Source: Methylorubrum rhodinum
Lineage (GTDB): Bacteria; Pseudomonadota; Alphaproteobacteria; Rhizobiales; Beijerinckiaceae
Reading direction: 5' to 3'
Length of the DNA: 64,000 bases
NCBI RefSeq assembly: GCF_014199935.1
Contig: NZ_JACHOP010000006.1
Coordinates: 62,001-126,000, forward strand
The position numbers were made by a program, and so were the translations under genes. The notes under the pieces were generated by a model. The model made no database searches. It worked only from the letters and a program-made list of their open reading frames with translations, and had not been told where the DNA came from. This document shows, piece by piece, positions 51,714 to 60,923 of this stretch (the first letter of the stretch is position 1; each line of letters opens with the position of its first letter).

Positions 51714-52931
51714 ATGACGCGGCATCGAGCGGTGGAGCGGGCGGATCGCGAGGCCGTTCTGGAGCGCCAGCGGGCGCTCAAGATGGCGAAGTCGGCCCAC
51801 GCCTATGTCCGTGGCAACACCCTGAAGTTCTACGAATGGCTCGACGGGCTGCCCCGCGGCACCCTGCCCGAGGGGCCGCCGATCTGGATCTGCGGCGATT
51901 GCCACCTGGGCAATCTCGGGCCGCTCGCCGACGCCGACGGTGAGGTCGCGATCCAGATCCGCGACCTCGACCAGACCGTGATCGGCAACCCCTCCCACGA
52001 TCTCGTGCGGCTCGGCCTGTCGCTGGCGAGCGCCGCGCGCGGCTCCAACCTGCCCGGCGTCGTCACCGCGCGGATGCTGGAGGAGATGGTGCGCGGCTAC
52101 GGCGACGGGCTCAAGTCACGGGATGGCGCGAGGGACGGTGACGGCGAGCCGCCGGAGCCCGACGCGGTGCGCACCATCCGGCACCGGGCGCTGGGGCGGC
52201 GCTGGAAGCACCTCGCCCGCGAGCGCCTGGAGGACGAGGACCTGAAGATTCCCCGCGGGCGCCGCTTCTGGGCGCTCGACGACGACGAGCATGAGGCCCT
52301 CGACGCGCTGTTCCACGAGGACGCGGTGCGCGAACTCGTGCTGGCCATCGACGGCCGGCACGCCGGCGAGGCGCGGGTGCGCCTGTTGGATGCCGCCTAC
52401 TGGATGAAGGGCTGCTCGTCGCTGGGCTTCCTGCGCTACGCCGCCCTGCTGCGCATCGACGAGCGCGGCGAGAAGCCGAGGTTGGCGCTGGTCGATCTCA
52501 AGGAGGCGGTCGCCGCCGCCGCGCCGCAGGCACCGAAGGCGAAGATGCCCAAGGACCCGGCCGAGCGGGTGGTGGCCGGCGCCCGCGCCCTCTCGCCCCA
52601 TCTCGGCGAGCGCATGCTGCCCGCCCGCATCCTCGGCAAGCCGGTGGTGGTGCGCGAGCTGCTGCCGCAGGACCTGAAGCTCGACGTCGATCAGTTCAGC
52701 CGCGGCGAGGCGGTGCGGGCGGCCCGCTACCTCGCCCACGTGGTCGGCGCGGCCCATGGCCGGCAGATGAAGCGCAGCGCCCGCGCCGCGTGGCGCCGCG
52801 CCGTCACCCGCGGCGCCTCGGCGGACGGCGCCCCGTCCTGGCTGTGGTCGAGCGTGGTCGAACTCGCCGGCCGCCACGAGGTCGGCTACCTCGAGCATTG
52901 CCGCTCCTACGCCGACGCGGAAGCCGCTTGA
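51714..52931 (+). CDS. DUF2252 protein (kinase-like fold)
   Basis: Protein of 405 residues in the DUF2252 family, related to aminoglycoside phosphotransferase/HipA-like kinases in fold. It shows MAKSAHAYVRGNTLKFYEWL, IWICGDCHLGNLGP (catalytic-loop-like), QIRDLDQTVIGNPSHDLVRLGLSLA (metal-binding-loop-like Asp) and SSLGFLRYAALLRI, RVVAGARALSPHLGERM. The substrate is unknown. The ATG at 51714 was preferred because the conserved sequence begins within 20 residues and because the upstream frame consists of the tandem repeat; the ribosome binding site is weak. No operon partner. Confidence 0.85.
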   Translation: MTRHRAVERADREAVLERQRALKMAKSAHAYVRGNTLKFYEWLDGLPRGTLPEGPPIWICGDCHLGNLGPLADADGEVAIQIRDLDQTVIGNPSHDLVRLGLSLASAARGSNLPGVVTARMLEEMVRGYGDGLKSRDGARDGDGEPPEPDAVRTIRHRALGRRWKHLARERLEDEDLKIPRGRRFWALDDDEHEALDALFHEDAVRELVLAIDGRHAGEARVRLLDAAYWMKGCSSLGFLRYAALLRIDERGEKPRLALVDLKEAVAAAAPQAPKAKMPKDPAERVVAGARALSPHLGERMLPARILGKPVVVRELLPQDLKLDVDQFSRGEAVRAARYLAHVVGAAHGRQMKRSARAAWRRAVTRGASADGAPSWLWSSVVELAGRHEVGYLEHCRSYADAEAA

Positions 52932-53278
52932 GCCACGCCCCATGCCGGGGCCGCCATGTGGATCCACCGCGTGCGGGCTTGAACCGGGCGCGGCCTTGAC
53001 GATATCGCCAGTTCTCCGGCGCCATTTGCTCGCGTCGTGGTCAGACCGTGCACAATATTAGGCCATCGTGACGAAATCAGTCGCGATGTTGCGGTGCAGC
53101 GTCGGAATCTGACGGTAAACTTCCGACCATGTCGGCTCTGCGGCAAAAAGCGTCGCCGCAGGACAAGCCGCAGGGGCTGTCGGGTTTAGCTTTTGATCAG
53201 CTCAAAACAAGTCAAGCAGTACTGCGGGCGCCGGGAGGCGAATGCCGTAATGCGCTGATCCGAAGAGGTTGCCAGCAC
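52932..53278. other. Gap upstream of proV
   Basis: 347 bp. It contains a dyad TTGCGGTGCAG near 53094, similar to the xoxG and xoxF sites though less symmetric, and a perfect palindrome GCAGTACTGC at 53216-53225. The frame from 53129 reading into proV lacks conserved sequence before 53279 and was not accepted. Confidence 0.5.
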
Positions 53279-54571
53279 ATGGGCCGCATCACTCTCGAGA
53301 ACGTCAGCAAAGTCTTCGGCGCCAACCCCGCCCAAGCGATCGAATTGATCTCTCAAGGCAAGCGCAAGGCCGAGGTGGCCCAGGCCTGCGGCGCGGTCGT
53401 CGGCTTACGCGACATCTCCTTCGACGTGCACGAGGGCGAGATCCTGATCCTGATGGGACTGTCGGGCTCGGGCAAGTCCACCCTGCTGCGGTGCATGAAC
53501 CGCCTCGTCGAGCCCACCGTCGGGCGCATCCTCGTCGACGACGTCGACGTGACGAAGTTGGGCCGCAAGGAACTCCTGGCCTTCCGCCAGAAGGCCTTCG
53601 GCATGGTGTTTCAGCACTTCGCCCTGCTGCCGAACCGCACCATCCTCTCGAATGTCGGCTTCGGCCTGGAGATCAAGAACGTCCCGGCCAAGCAGCGCAT
53701 CGACGCGGCGATGCGGGCGATCGAACTCGTCGGCCTGAAAGGCTGGGAGAGCAAGTATCCGAGCGAATTGTCCGGCGGCATGCAGCAGCGCGCCGGCCTC
53801 GCCCGCGCTCTGGCGGCGGATGCCGACATCCTGCTGATGGACGAGGCGTTCAGCGCGCTCGACCCGCTGATCCGCCGCGACATGCAGGCCGAACTGCGCG
53901 AATTGCAGCGCTCCCTCAAGAAGACCATCGTCTTCGTCTCGCACGACCTCGACGAGGCCGTGGCGCTCGGCGGCCGCATCGTCCTGATGAAGGACGGCGA
54001 GGTGGTCCAGATCGGCCAGCCCGAGGATGTCGTGGCGCGGCCCGCCACCGAATACGTCCGCCGCTTCGTCGAGCATATCGATCTGGCCGCCGTCATGCGC
54101 GCGGCCCAAGTCGCAGACCGCGACGCGATCGTGCTCGCCCCCACCGACACCGTGGCCGAGGCGCGGCTGCGGACCGTTGCCGGCGGCAGCGACGGCTGGC
54201 TCGTCGCCGACGGCGCGGGCCGCTTCGTCGGCCGGGTGCGGGCCGAGCGTCTCGCCGCCGCCCGCGTCGGCGAGACCGTCGCGAGCCTGCTCGATCTCGA
54301 TCCCGGTGTGGTCGCGGCGGAAGCCCGCCTCGACGCGGTGCTGCCGCAGGTCGCGACGAGCGGCGCGGTGGCGGTCGTGGCCGAGGACGGGCGCCTGATC
54401 GGCCCGATCACCAGCCGCGACGTGGTGCGCGCGCTCGCCGCGCGGCCCGGCAATCCTTCACAGACCCAACCGACAGGAGCGGAGCGATGGACTGGAACGT
54501 CCCCAAATTCCCCCTCGACACGCTCAGCGACGACGCCCTCGACTGGCTCACCGAGCATGGCAGCTGGCTGA
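53279..54571 (+). CDS. proV: Glycine betaine/proline-type ABC transporter ATPase
   Basis: ATPase of 430 residues. It has the ProV N-terminus (ENVSKVFGANPAQAIELISQGKRKAEV), Walker A (GLSGSGKST), signature (ELSGGMQQRAGLARAL), Walker B (ILLMDEAF) and H-loop (FVSHDLDEAV), then a C-terminal pair of CBS-like motifs (about 290-390) ending GPITSRDVVRAL. The normal family end is there; the last about 40 residues are an odd Thr/Pro/Ser-rich tail produced because the frame runs 85 bp into the next gene. The start ATG at 53279 follows a weak AGGTTG. With ProW and ProX it imports quaternary amines such as glycine betaine. Confidence 0.92.
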   Translation: MGRITLENVSKVFGANPAQAIELISQGKRKAEVAQACGAVVGLRDISFDVHEGEILILMGLSGSGKSTLLRCMNRLVEPTVGRILVDDVDVTKLGRKELLAFRQKAFGMVFQHFALLPNRTILSNVGFGLEIKNVPAKQRIDAAMRAIELVGLKGWESKYPSELSGGMQQRAGLARALAADADILLMDEAFSALDPLIRRDMQAELRELQRSLKKTIVFVSHDLDEAVALGGRIVLMKDGEVVQIGQPEDVVARPATEYVRRFVEHIDLAAVMRAAQVADRDAIVLAPTDTVAEARLRTVAGGSDGWLVADGAGRFVGRVRAERLAAARVGETVASLLDLDPGVVAAEARLDAVLPQVATSGAVAVVAEDGRLIGPITSRDVVRALAARPGNPSQTQPTGAERWTGTSPNSPSTRSATTPSTGSPSMAAG

Positions 54572-55338
54572 CCCGCGCCGTCAGCCGCACGGTCTCCGAT
54601 TGGATCGAGGCGCTGACGACCGCCCTCATCGCGGTGCCGCCGTGGCTCGCGATCCTCGCGGCCTCGGCTCTCACCTGGAAGATCGGCGGCCGCAAGGTCG
54701 GGCTCCTGACGCTCGGCGGGCTCCTGTTCCTGTGGAACCTGCGGCTGTGGCAGGCCACCGTGGAGACGCTGGTGCTCGTCGTCCTGGCGACGCTGGCGGC
54801 GCTGGTGATCGGCATCCCCGTCGGCATCTGGTTCGCGCTCAGCCGGCGGGCGTGGCGGACGTTCTCGCCCGTCCTCGACATGATGCAGACGCTGCCGAGC
54901 TTCGTCTACCTGATCCCGGCGCTGCCGTTCTTCGGGCTCGGGGCGGTCTCGGCGTGCTTTGCAACAATCGTGTTCTCGGTGCCGCCGGTGATCCGGCTCA
55001 CCGCGCTCGGCATCCGCAACGTGCCCTCCGAACTGGTCGAGGCCTCCGACGCCTTCGGCGGCTCGGCGCGCCAGAAGCTGTTCAAGGTGCAACTGCCGCT
55101 GGCGCTGCCGACCATCATGGCCGGCGTCAACCAGACCATGATGCTGGCCCTCTCGATGGTGGTCATCGCCGCGATGATCGGCGCCGGCGGCCTCGGCCGC
55201 GCGGTGTGGCAGTCGATCCAGCGCCTTGAGGCGGGCGCCGGGTTCGAGGCCGGCATCGGCATCGTCATCGTGGCGGTCATCCTCGACCGGGCGACCCAGG
55301 CGCTGGCCGCCAAGGCCCGCCCCCACGGCTCGGCCTGA
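54487..55338 (+). CDS. proW: Glycine betaine/proline-type ABC permease
   Basis: Membrane protein of 283 residues with about six transmembrane helices and the EAA loop (EASDAFGGSARQKLFKVQLPLALPTIM). Other marks are LDMMQTLPSFVYLIPALPFFGLGAVSACFATIVFSVPPVIRLTALGIRNVPSELVEA. It starts inside the tail of proV (85-bp overlap) with ACAGGAGCGGAGCG just before the ATG. Its N-terminal extension before the first helix is the longer type seen in ProW. Confidence 0.93.
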   Translation: MDWNVPKFPLDTLSDDALDWLTEHGSWLTRAVSRTVSDWIEALTTALIAVPPWLAILAASALTWKIGGRKVGLLTLGGLLFLWNLRLWQATVETLVLVVLATLAALVIGIPVGIWFALSRRAWRTFSPVLDMMQTLPSFVYLIPALPFFGLGAVSACFATIVFSVPPVIRLTALGIRNVPSELVEASDAFGGSARQKLFKVQLPLALPTIMAGVNQTMMLALSMVVIAAMIGAGGLGRAVWQSIQRLEAGAGFEAGIGIVIVAVILDRATQALAAKARPHGSA

Positions 55339-55419
55339 GCCCCCATCGCGACCGGTCCGGCGGCCCCCGCCGGACGGGTCCCTCTCACCTCGTCCTCTCT
55401 TCTCCGAAACGAGCCGATC

Positions 55420-56256
55420 ATGCGCGCCGGAACGCTCAGTGCCCTTCTCTGCCTCGCCTTGACCCAGACGCCGGCCGAGGCCGCGGGCAAGCAGGTGCGC
55501 ATCGCCTACGTGGAGTGGGCCGACGCGGTGGTCGCCACCAACATCCTCAAGCTCGTGCTGGAGGAGAAGGGTTATCAGGTGAAGACCATCCCGCTCGCCG
55601 CGGCGGCCATGTGGCAGGCCGTGGCGACGGGCGACGCCGATGCCAGCGTCGCGGCGTGGCTCCCGGTCACTCAGGGCGCGTATTACGAGAAGCTGAAGAA
55701 CCGCCTCGAACTGATCGGCCCCAACGTCACCGGCGCCAGGATCGGCTGGGCGGTGCCGGCCTCCTCCCCGCTCGACTCGATCGAGGATCTGAAGACCAAG
55801 TCCTCGGATGTCGGCGGGCAGGTGATCGGCATCGATCCGGGTGCGGGAATCATGAAGAGCTCGGAGGCGGCGATCAAGGCCTACGGTCTGCCGGTCAAGC
55901 TCGTGGACGGCAGCGACGCGACGATGACCAGCGCCCTCAAGGATGCGGTGCGCCAGAAGAAGGACATCGTCGTCACCGCCTGGACGCCGCACTGGATGTT
56001 CGCCCGCTACGAGCTGAAATACCTCGCCGACCCGAAGAAGGCTTTCGGAGACGACGAGAGCGTCAACACGCTCGCCCGCAAGGGACTGAAGGACGACCTG
56101 CCCGAGGTCTACGCGATCCTCAAGAAGTTCAAGCTCTCGGTGAAAGAAGAAGAGGCCGTGATGGCCGAGAACGAGGAGAAGGGCGCCAAGCCGGCCGAGA
56201 CCGCCGCCAAGTGGATCGCCGGCAACCGCGCCACGGTGGACGGCTGGCTGAAATAG
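55420..56256 (+). CDS. proX: Glycine betaine/proline-type substrate-binding protein
   Basis: Periplasmic protein of 278 residues with a signal peptide (ALLCLALTQTPAEA). It belongs to the OpuAC family: VRIAYVEWADAVVATNILKLVLEEKGYQVK, DASVAAWLPVTQGAYYEKLKNRLELIGPNV, and DIVVTAWTPHWMFARYELKYLADPK. Aromatic residues Trp and Tyr/Phe at the expected places can form the cation-pi cage for betaine or choline. It starts 81 bp after proW. Together with sarcosine oxidase further on, it suggests use of imported betaine as a methyl source. Confidence 0.92.
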   Translation: MRAGTLSALLCLALTQTPAEAAGKQVRIAYVEWADAVVATNILKLVLEEKGYQVKTIPLAAAAMWQAVATGDADASVAAWLPVTQGAYYEKLKNRLELIGPNVTGARIGWAVPASSPLDSIEDLKTKSSDVGGQVIGIDPGAGIMKSSEAAIKAYGLPVKLVDGSDATMTSALKDAVRQKKDIVVTAWTPHWMFARYELKYLADPKKAFGDDESVNTLARKGLKDDLPEVYAILKKFKLSVKEEEAVMAENEEKGAKPAETAAKWIAGNRATVDGWLK

Positions 56257-56332
56257 AACTGGGCCAATCCCGTCCATCGATCGGATTCATGGGCTGAATC
56301 GCACAACGGTGAAGTAGAGGCTTGGGGGCGAC

Positions 56333-57685
56333 ATGACGATGAAAAGCTTGGCGATCGCCTTCCTGGGGTGCGCCGCGGGGACGGTGTTGTGCGCGTCGAC
56401 AGTATGGGCACAGGGCACGGTCGAGCTCGACGCCGAGCCGAGCCGGGTGAACCGGGTCCAGCCGGTCGCGGTCCCCGACCCGACCTACGCCCCCGAGGCC
56501 GCCAAGCCCGCCGGCAACTTCGACATCGCGCCGCCGAAGGGCAAGACCGAGTTCGGCACCTTCACCTTCGGCGGCGCCATCCGCGCCCGCTACGACTGGC
56601 GCTTCAACGACGTCGGCTTGGGCGGGCAGCCCAAGGCGTCCGAGCATTTCGACTTCGACATGCTTTCGCTCAAGGCGGCCTACGATTCCGACACGATCTT
56701 CGGTGCCGCCCAGTACCGCTTCTACGGCGGCAGCTCGATCTACGGTCCCCGCAACGGCTACCGGGGGTATCCGGGCGAGGTCAGCTTCCCGATGTGGGCC
56801 TATGTCGGCTACAAGCTGACGAGGGAAGACAGCATCACATTCGGCCTCAATCAGGCGCCGTTCGGCCTGACGCCGTATTTCGGCACGAGCTTCATCGAGA
56901 CGCTCGGCTTCACGATGGGCCTGGAAGAGGTCTATAACTTCGGCGTCAAGTACTCCCACGTCGAATCGGACCTGAACTATCAGGTCGGCTATTATCCCGG
57001 CGCCAACCCCAACGCGATCGGGCTGAGCCTCGACAGCGCCCGCTACTCGACCAACATCGTCCGGGGCGACAGCTACCTCCCGTTCGCCTCGCGCAACGCC
57101 GAGCAGAACATGTTCATCGGCCGGGCCGAGTACTTCCTCTACAAGAACGATCTCGCCTCGCTCGCCTTCGGCGCCTCGATCTGGCACTCGGACCTGTACA
57201 ACTTCGACACCCGCCAGACCGGCACCAAGCAGCTCGAAGGCGTGCACGTGCTCGGCACTTACGGCGCCTGGGGCTTCAAGGGCATCTTCATCCGCCAGGA
57301 CATCGACCCGAAGAACCCGATCCGCAACGACTTCGTCTCGGTCGGCGGCTTCGACTTCTCCTACAACATGGCCTCGCGCGGCAACTTCGTCTCGGCCGAG
57401 GTGACCTACAAGGTCGCCGATCCGATCGGGCCGTTCACGGTCGTGCCCTATGCCGGCTACAGCGCCTACTTCAAGGACAAGGCCAGCTTCCAGAACAGCG
57501 AGCGCTTCATCCTCGGCGGCGCCTGGACGCTCACCGCCGACCCGAACCTCGTGATCTACACCGAGGGCGTGTTCGGCCGGAACGATCCCTATGTCGGCGC
57601 CGGTCAGTTCTCCAGCGGCCTCGCGCAGGGCGGCGACAACAAGTGGAAGACCCGCTTCATCATGAACATCGGGTATTATTTCTGA
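56333..57685 (+). CDS. Outer-membrane beta-barrel porin
   Basis: Protein of 450 residues. Signal peptide ends TVWAQ-GTV, followed by a Pro-rich linker and a long barrel of alternating strands with aromatic ends (KTEFGTFTFGGAIRARYDWRF, DFDMLSLKAAYDSDTIFGAAQYRFYGG, FVSAEVTYKVADPIG, RFIMNIGYYF). The C-terminal Phe is the barrel-assembly signal. It resembles OprD/OprP-like or carbohydrate-selective porins only in general form. It lies between the betaine importer and the sarcosine oxidase regulator on the same strand and may serve uptake for that pathway, which is an inference. Confidence 0.8.
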   Translation: MTMKSLAIAFLGCAAGTVLCASTVWAQGTVELDAEPSRVNRVQPVAVPDPTYAPEAAKPAGNFDIAPPKGKTEFGTFTFGGAIRARYDWRFNDVGLGGQPKASEHFDFDMLSLKAAYDSDTIFGAAQYRFYGGSSIYGPRNGYRGYPGEVSFPMWAYVGYKLTREDSITFGLNQAPFGLTPYFGTSFIETLGFTMGLEEVYNFGVKYSHVESDLNYQVGYYPGANPNAIGLSLDSARYSTNIVRGDSYLPFASRNAEQNMFIGRAEYFLYKNDLASLAFGASIWHSDLYNFDTRQTGTKQLEGVHVLGTYGAWGFKGIFIRQDIDPKNPIRNDFVSVGGFDFSYNMASRGNFVSAEVTYKVADPIGPFTVVPYAGYSAYFKDKASFQNSERFILGGAWTLTADPNLVIYTEGVFGRNDPYVGAGQFSSGLAQGGDNKWKTRFIMNIGYYF

Positions 57686-57716
57686 TCGGCCTTTACTTCG
57701 CGGATCCCAAAATCAC

Positions 57717-57824
57717 CTCATCCTGAGGTGCGAAGCGTAGCGCAGCCTCGAAGGAGGGCTTCAGGGATCGCAAGATCCGCTGGAGCCCTCCTTCGAGGCT
57801 GCTTCGCAGCATCTCAGGATGAGG
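57717..57824. repeat. Large palindromic repeat of family B
   Basis: About 108 bp. CCTCATCCTGAG...GCCTCGAAGGAGGGCT (left) and AGCCCTCCTTCGAGGCTGC...CTCAGGATGAGG (right) are inverted, forming a long imperfect hairpin between convergent genes. It may act as a bidirectional terminator. Unlike family A it has no C-rich tract. Confidence 0.9.
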
Positions 57825-57853
57825 TATTCGGGTGGAACAAAAAGGGGTCTGCC

Positions 57854-58897
57854 TCAACCCCGTCCGCCGGCTTGCACCACCTTGCGCTCCGCGCTCGGCG
57901 GCTGGCCGAAGCAGTCGAGATAGGCCTTCGAGAAGTGCGAGGCCGAGGTGAAGCCGCATTCCATCGCCACCGAGAGCAGCGGCATCGCCGTCTGGCGGAT
58001 CAGGTCGCGGGCGTGCTCCAGGCGGATGCGCAGGTAGTGCTTGGCCGGAGAGCGGCCGAGATATTTCAGGAACAGCCGCTCCAGTTGCCGGGTCGAGAGA
58101 TGGACCGCCTCGGCCAGTTCCTGGCTGCCGAGCGGCTCGGTGAGCGAAGCCTCCATCAGCCCGACCACCTTGAGGAGCTTCGGATGCGCCACGCCGAGGC
58201 GCATGCGCAGGTCCATCCGCTGGCGCTCGCCCGATTCGCGGATGCGGTGGTGGATGAGCTGGTCGGCGACGTAGGACGCCACGCTCGGCCCGTGCTCGCG
58301 CATGATCAGCGACAGCATCATGTCGGCGGCTGCCGTGCCGCCCGCGCAGGTGAAGCGGTTGCGGTCGATCTCGAACAGGTCCGAGCCGATCTCCAGCCCC
58401 TCGTGCTCCGAGACGAGGCCCGGCAGGTTCTCCCAATGGATCGTCGCCCGATAGCCGTCGAGCAGGCCCGCCTTGGCCAGCACGTAGGTGCCGGTGCAGA
58501 CCGCGCCGAGCGCGGTGCCGCGGGCGCAGGCCCGGCGGAGCGCCGCGTGCAGGGAGCGGTGGTCCGGCTTCTGGATGTCGATGCCGCCGCAGACGACGAG
58601 GATGTCGAAATCCTGCACCTCGCCGAACCGGCCCGAGACCCGGACCTCGACCCCGTTCGAGGCGGTGCACTTGGTGCCCTCCTCGGACCACAGCGAGAAG
58701 CGGTAGAGGTCGCGGCCCGCCGCGCGGTTGGCGAGCCGCAGCGGCTCGATCGCCGAGGAAAAGGCGATCATCGAGAAGCACTCGACCAGCATGAAGCCGA
58801 CGGTGATCGCCTTGGTCGTGGTCGACTCGCTGGCCGCCGCCGGGCTGACCGGGCAGGCCTCCGTGACCATCGCTGTCGTTTCCATCCTGACCACCAT
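57854..58897 (-). CDS. GlxA/GbdR-type AraC-family regulator
   Basis: Protein of 347 residues. An N-terminal DJ-1/PfpI-like class I glutaminase-type domain (about 25-215: ITVGFMLVECFSMIAFSSAIEPLRLANRA, DILVVCGGIDIQKP, LGAVCTGTYVLAKAGLLDGY) is followed by an AraC HTH (about 235-335: VHLSTRQLERLFLKYLGRSPAKHYL and SVAMECGFTSASHFSKAYLDCFG). This is the GbdR/CdhR layout that activates betaine, dimethylglycine and sarcosine catabolism in Pseudomonas. It is divergent from soxB, separated by 390 bp, and so is the likely regulator of the sarcosine oxidase operon. The ATG at 58897 follows GAAGG; a second ATG 12 bp downstream is possible. Confidence 0.9.
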   Translation of the reverse strand: MVVRMETTAMVTEACPVSPAAASESTTTKAITVGFMLVECFSMIAFSSAIEPLRLANRAAGRDLYRFSLWSEEGTKCTASNGVEVRVSGRFGEVQDFDILVVCGGIDIQKPDHRSLHAALRRACARGTALGAVCTGTYVLAKAGLLDGYRATIHWENLPGLVSEHEGLEIGSDLFEIDRNRFTCAGGTAAADMMLSLIMREHGPSVASYVADQLIHHRIRESGERQRMDLRMRLGVAHPKLLKVVGLMEASLTEPLGSQELAEAVHLSTRQLERLFLKYLGRSPAKHYLRIRLEHARDLIRQTAMPLLSVAMECGFTSASHFSKAYLDCFGQPPSAERKVVQAGGRG

Positions 58898-59287
58898 CTG
58901 CCGGCCTTCGCCGTGACGTGATGGGCAAGTCACGGGCCGTCCCGTCCTGCCTCGCACCGGAATCGTTCCGGTCGGGCGACGGTCGGCGGCGCGTCCGCCG
59001 GAGCGGCGCCCACATCGAAAGTAAATCTCCCATCCCCCGCCCGGCGCAATAGAATAATTCTTGTCTGAGGCGCCGAGCCAGGCCGCGCCGCGCTGTGCGG
59101 ATTGTCGATCGGGTCGCCGACTCGGTCGCATTCCCCCTGCGATACCGTGCCGGACGGGACGTCTCTCCCTCCGCTCGGTGCGCCCGGCCCCTGCGTAAAG
59201 TCGTAAAATCCAAACTCGCGGTCGCCGTCGATCAAGCCCCCCCGCGGGGGCCGGACCATGATCCGTCACCACCCGCGAGGTCGACCG
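58898..59287. promoter_or_regulatory. Divergent promoter region of GlxA-type regulator and soxBDAG
   Basis: 390 bp. The clearest regulatory element is a perfect 11-bp palindrome AGAATAATTCT at 59051-59061 in a local AT-rich patch. A repeated CGTAAA-type word (GTAAAGTCGTAAAA, near 59192-59206) lies closer to soxB. Either could be bound by the adjacent regulator. No coding region is seen. Confidence 0.5.
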
Positions 59288-60541
59288 ATGCGCCGCTTCT
59301 CCCTCACGTCGCTGCTCTCCGAATCCCTGCGGGGCCATACCGGCTGGGGGCGCCAGTGGCGCGCGCCCGAGCCGAAGCCGGCTTACGACGTCGTCATCGT
59401 CGGCGGCGGCGGCCATGGGCTGGCCACGGCCTACTACCTTGCCACCGTCCACGGCATCACCAACGTGGCGGTGCTGGAGAAGGGCTGGATCGGCGGCGGC
59501 AACACCGGCCGCAACACCACGATCATCCGCTCCAACTACCTCTACGACGAGAGCGCGGGCCTCTACGAGCACGCCCTCAAGCTGTGGGAGGGCCTCTCCC
59601 AGGAGCTGAACTACAACGTGATGTTCTCGCAGCGCGGCGTGTTGATGCTCGCGCACAACATCCACGACGTTCAGAGCTTCAAGCGCCACGTCTACGCCAA
59701 CCGCCTCAACGGCATCGACAACGAGTGGCTGTCGAAGGAAGAGTGCAAGGAATTCTGCCCGCCGATCGAGATCGGCGGCCACCTGCGCTATCCCGTCCTC
59801 GGCGGCGCGCTTCAGCGCCGGGCCGGCACCGCCCGCCACGACGCGGTGGCCTGGGGCTACGCCCGCGGTGCCGACGCGCGGGGCGTCGACATCATCCAGA
59901 ACTGCGAGGTCACCGGCATCCGCCGCGACGCCGCGGGCACCGCCATCGGCGTCGAGACCAGCTGCGGCTATATCGGCGCGGGCCGGATCGGCGTGGTCGC
60001 CGCCGGCCACACCTCGACCGTGATGAACATGTCCGGCGTGTCGATGCCGCTGGAGAGCTATCCGCTCCAGGCGCTCGTCTCCGAGCCGGTCAAGCCGGTG
60101 TTCCCCTGCGTGGTGATGTCGAACGCGGTCCACGCCTACATCTCGCAGTCCGACAAGGGCGAGCTGGTGATCGGCGCGGGCACCGACCAGTACACCTCCT
60201 ACAGCCAGCAGGGCGGCCTCCACATCACCACCCACACCCTCGACGCCATCTGCGAGCTGTTTCCGCAATTCACCCGCATGCGGATGCTGCGCTCCTGGGG
60301 CGGCATCGTCGACGTGACGCCGGACCGCTCGCCGATCATCGGCAAGACCCCGGTCCGGAACCTGTTCGTCAATTGCGGCTGGGGCACCGGCGGCTTCAAG
60401 GCGACGCCGGGCTCCGGCCACGTCTTCGCCCACACGCTGGCGACGGGCGAGCCGCACGCGATCAACGCACCCTTCACTCTCGACCGCTTCCGCACCGGCC
60501 GCCTCATCGACGAGGCGGCGGCAGCCGCCGTCGCACACTGA
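59288..60541 (+). CDS. soxB: Sarcosine oxidase beta subunit
   Basis: FAD enzyme subunit of 417 residues in heterotetrameric sarcosine oxidase. It oxidises sarcosine to glycine while the methyl group leaves as methylene-tetrahydrofolate. The dinucleotide loop is [18 protein letters not shown]; the covalent FMN/FAD attachment and catalytic regions are [25 protein letters not shown] and [19 protein letters not shown], with [16 protein letters not shown] near the end. The ATG at 59288 gives the usual start ([10 protein letters not shown]); an upstream ATG adds a non-conserved tail. It begins the soxB-soxD-soxA-soxG operon and faces its likely regulator. Confidence 0.96.
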   Translation: MRRFSLTSLLSESLRGHTGWGRQWRAPEPKPAYDVVIVGGGGHGLATAYYLATVHGITNVAVLEKGWIGGGNTGRNTTIIRSNYLYDESAGLYEHALKLWEGLSQELNYNVMFSQRGVLMLAHNIHDVQSFKRHVYANRLNGIDNEWLSKEECKEFCPPIEIGGHLRYPVLGGALQRRAGTARHDAVAWGYARGADARGVDIIQNCEVTGIRRDAAGTAIGVETSCGYIGAGRIGVVAAGHTSTVMNMSGVSMPLESYPLQALVSEPVKPVFPCVVMSNAVHAYISQSDKGELVIGAGTDQYTSYSQQGGLHITTHTLDAICELFPQFTRMRMLRSWGGIVDVTPDRSPIIGKTPVRNLFVNCGWGTGGFKATPGSGHVFAHTLATGEPHAINAPFTLDRFRTGRLIDEAAAAAVAH

Positions 60542-60568
60542 TCCGCACATTTGCTGGAGATCGATCCG

Positions 60569-60922
60569 ATGCTGCTGATCGCCTGTCCCAACTGCGGCAA
60601 CCGCCCCGAGACCGAGTTCCGCTGCGGCGGCCAAGCCCACATCGCCCGGCCGGAGCAGCCGGGCGCCATCGATGACCAGAACTGGTCCGAGTACCTGTTC
60701 GTCCGAAAGAACCCGCGCGGGGTCCACGCCGAGCGCTGGAACCACGCCCACGGCTGCGGGCGCTGGTTCAACGCGCTGCGCGACACGGTCAGCGACCGCT
60801 TCATCGAGACCTATCCGATGGGCGCAAAAGCGCGATCCGCCGAAGTGGAAGCCGGTTCGGCGCAAGAGCGCGCGATAGAAGAACTTCCGAAATCCGACAT
60901 CCAGAGCGAGGCGAGGGCGTGA
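60569..60922 (+). CDS. soxD: Sarcosine oxidase delta subunit with repeat-derived C-terminus
   Basis: Small zinc-binding subunit of 117 residues. The conserved part, residues 1-86, has CPNCGNRPETEFRCGGQAHI (zinc ligands Cys, Cys, Cys, His) and RWNHAHGCGRWFNALRDT, ending RFIETYPMG. Residues after that (KARSAEVEAGSAQERAIEE and beyond) come from an embedded palindromic repeat at 60822-60872 and are not family sequence. The usual length is about 95-110. The ATG at 60569 is preferred to an upstream TTG at 60551 because CTGGAG precedes it. SoxA starts 1 bp after its stop. Confidence 0.92.
   Translation: MLLIACPNCGNRPETEFRCGGQAHIARPEQPGAIDDQNWSEYLFVRKNPRGVHAERWNHAHGCGRWFNALRDTVSDRFIETYPMGAKARSAEVEAGSAQERAIEELPKSDIQSEARA
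60822..60872. repeat. Palindromic element embedded in soxD
   Basis: GCGCAAAAGCGCGATCCGCC followed by GAAGTGGAAGCCGGTTCGGC (with GCCGAA 60839-60844 pairing with TTCGGC 60856-60861) resembles the CCGAAA-GTGGxAACCGG-TTTCGG core of the tandem repeat at 51512. It is read in frame as the SoxD tail, so this is a coding palindromic insertion. Confidence 0.7.
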
Positions 60923-60923
60923 G

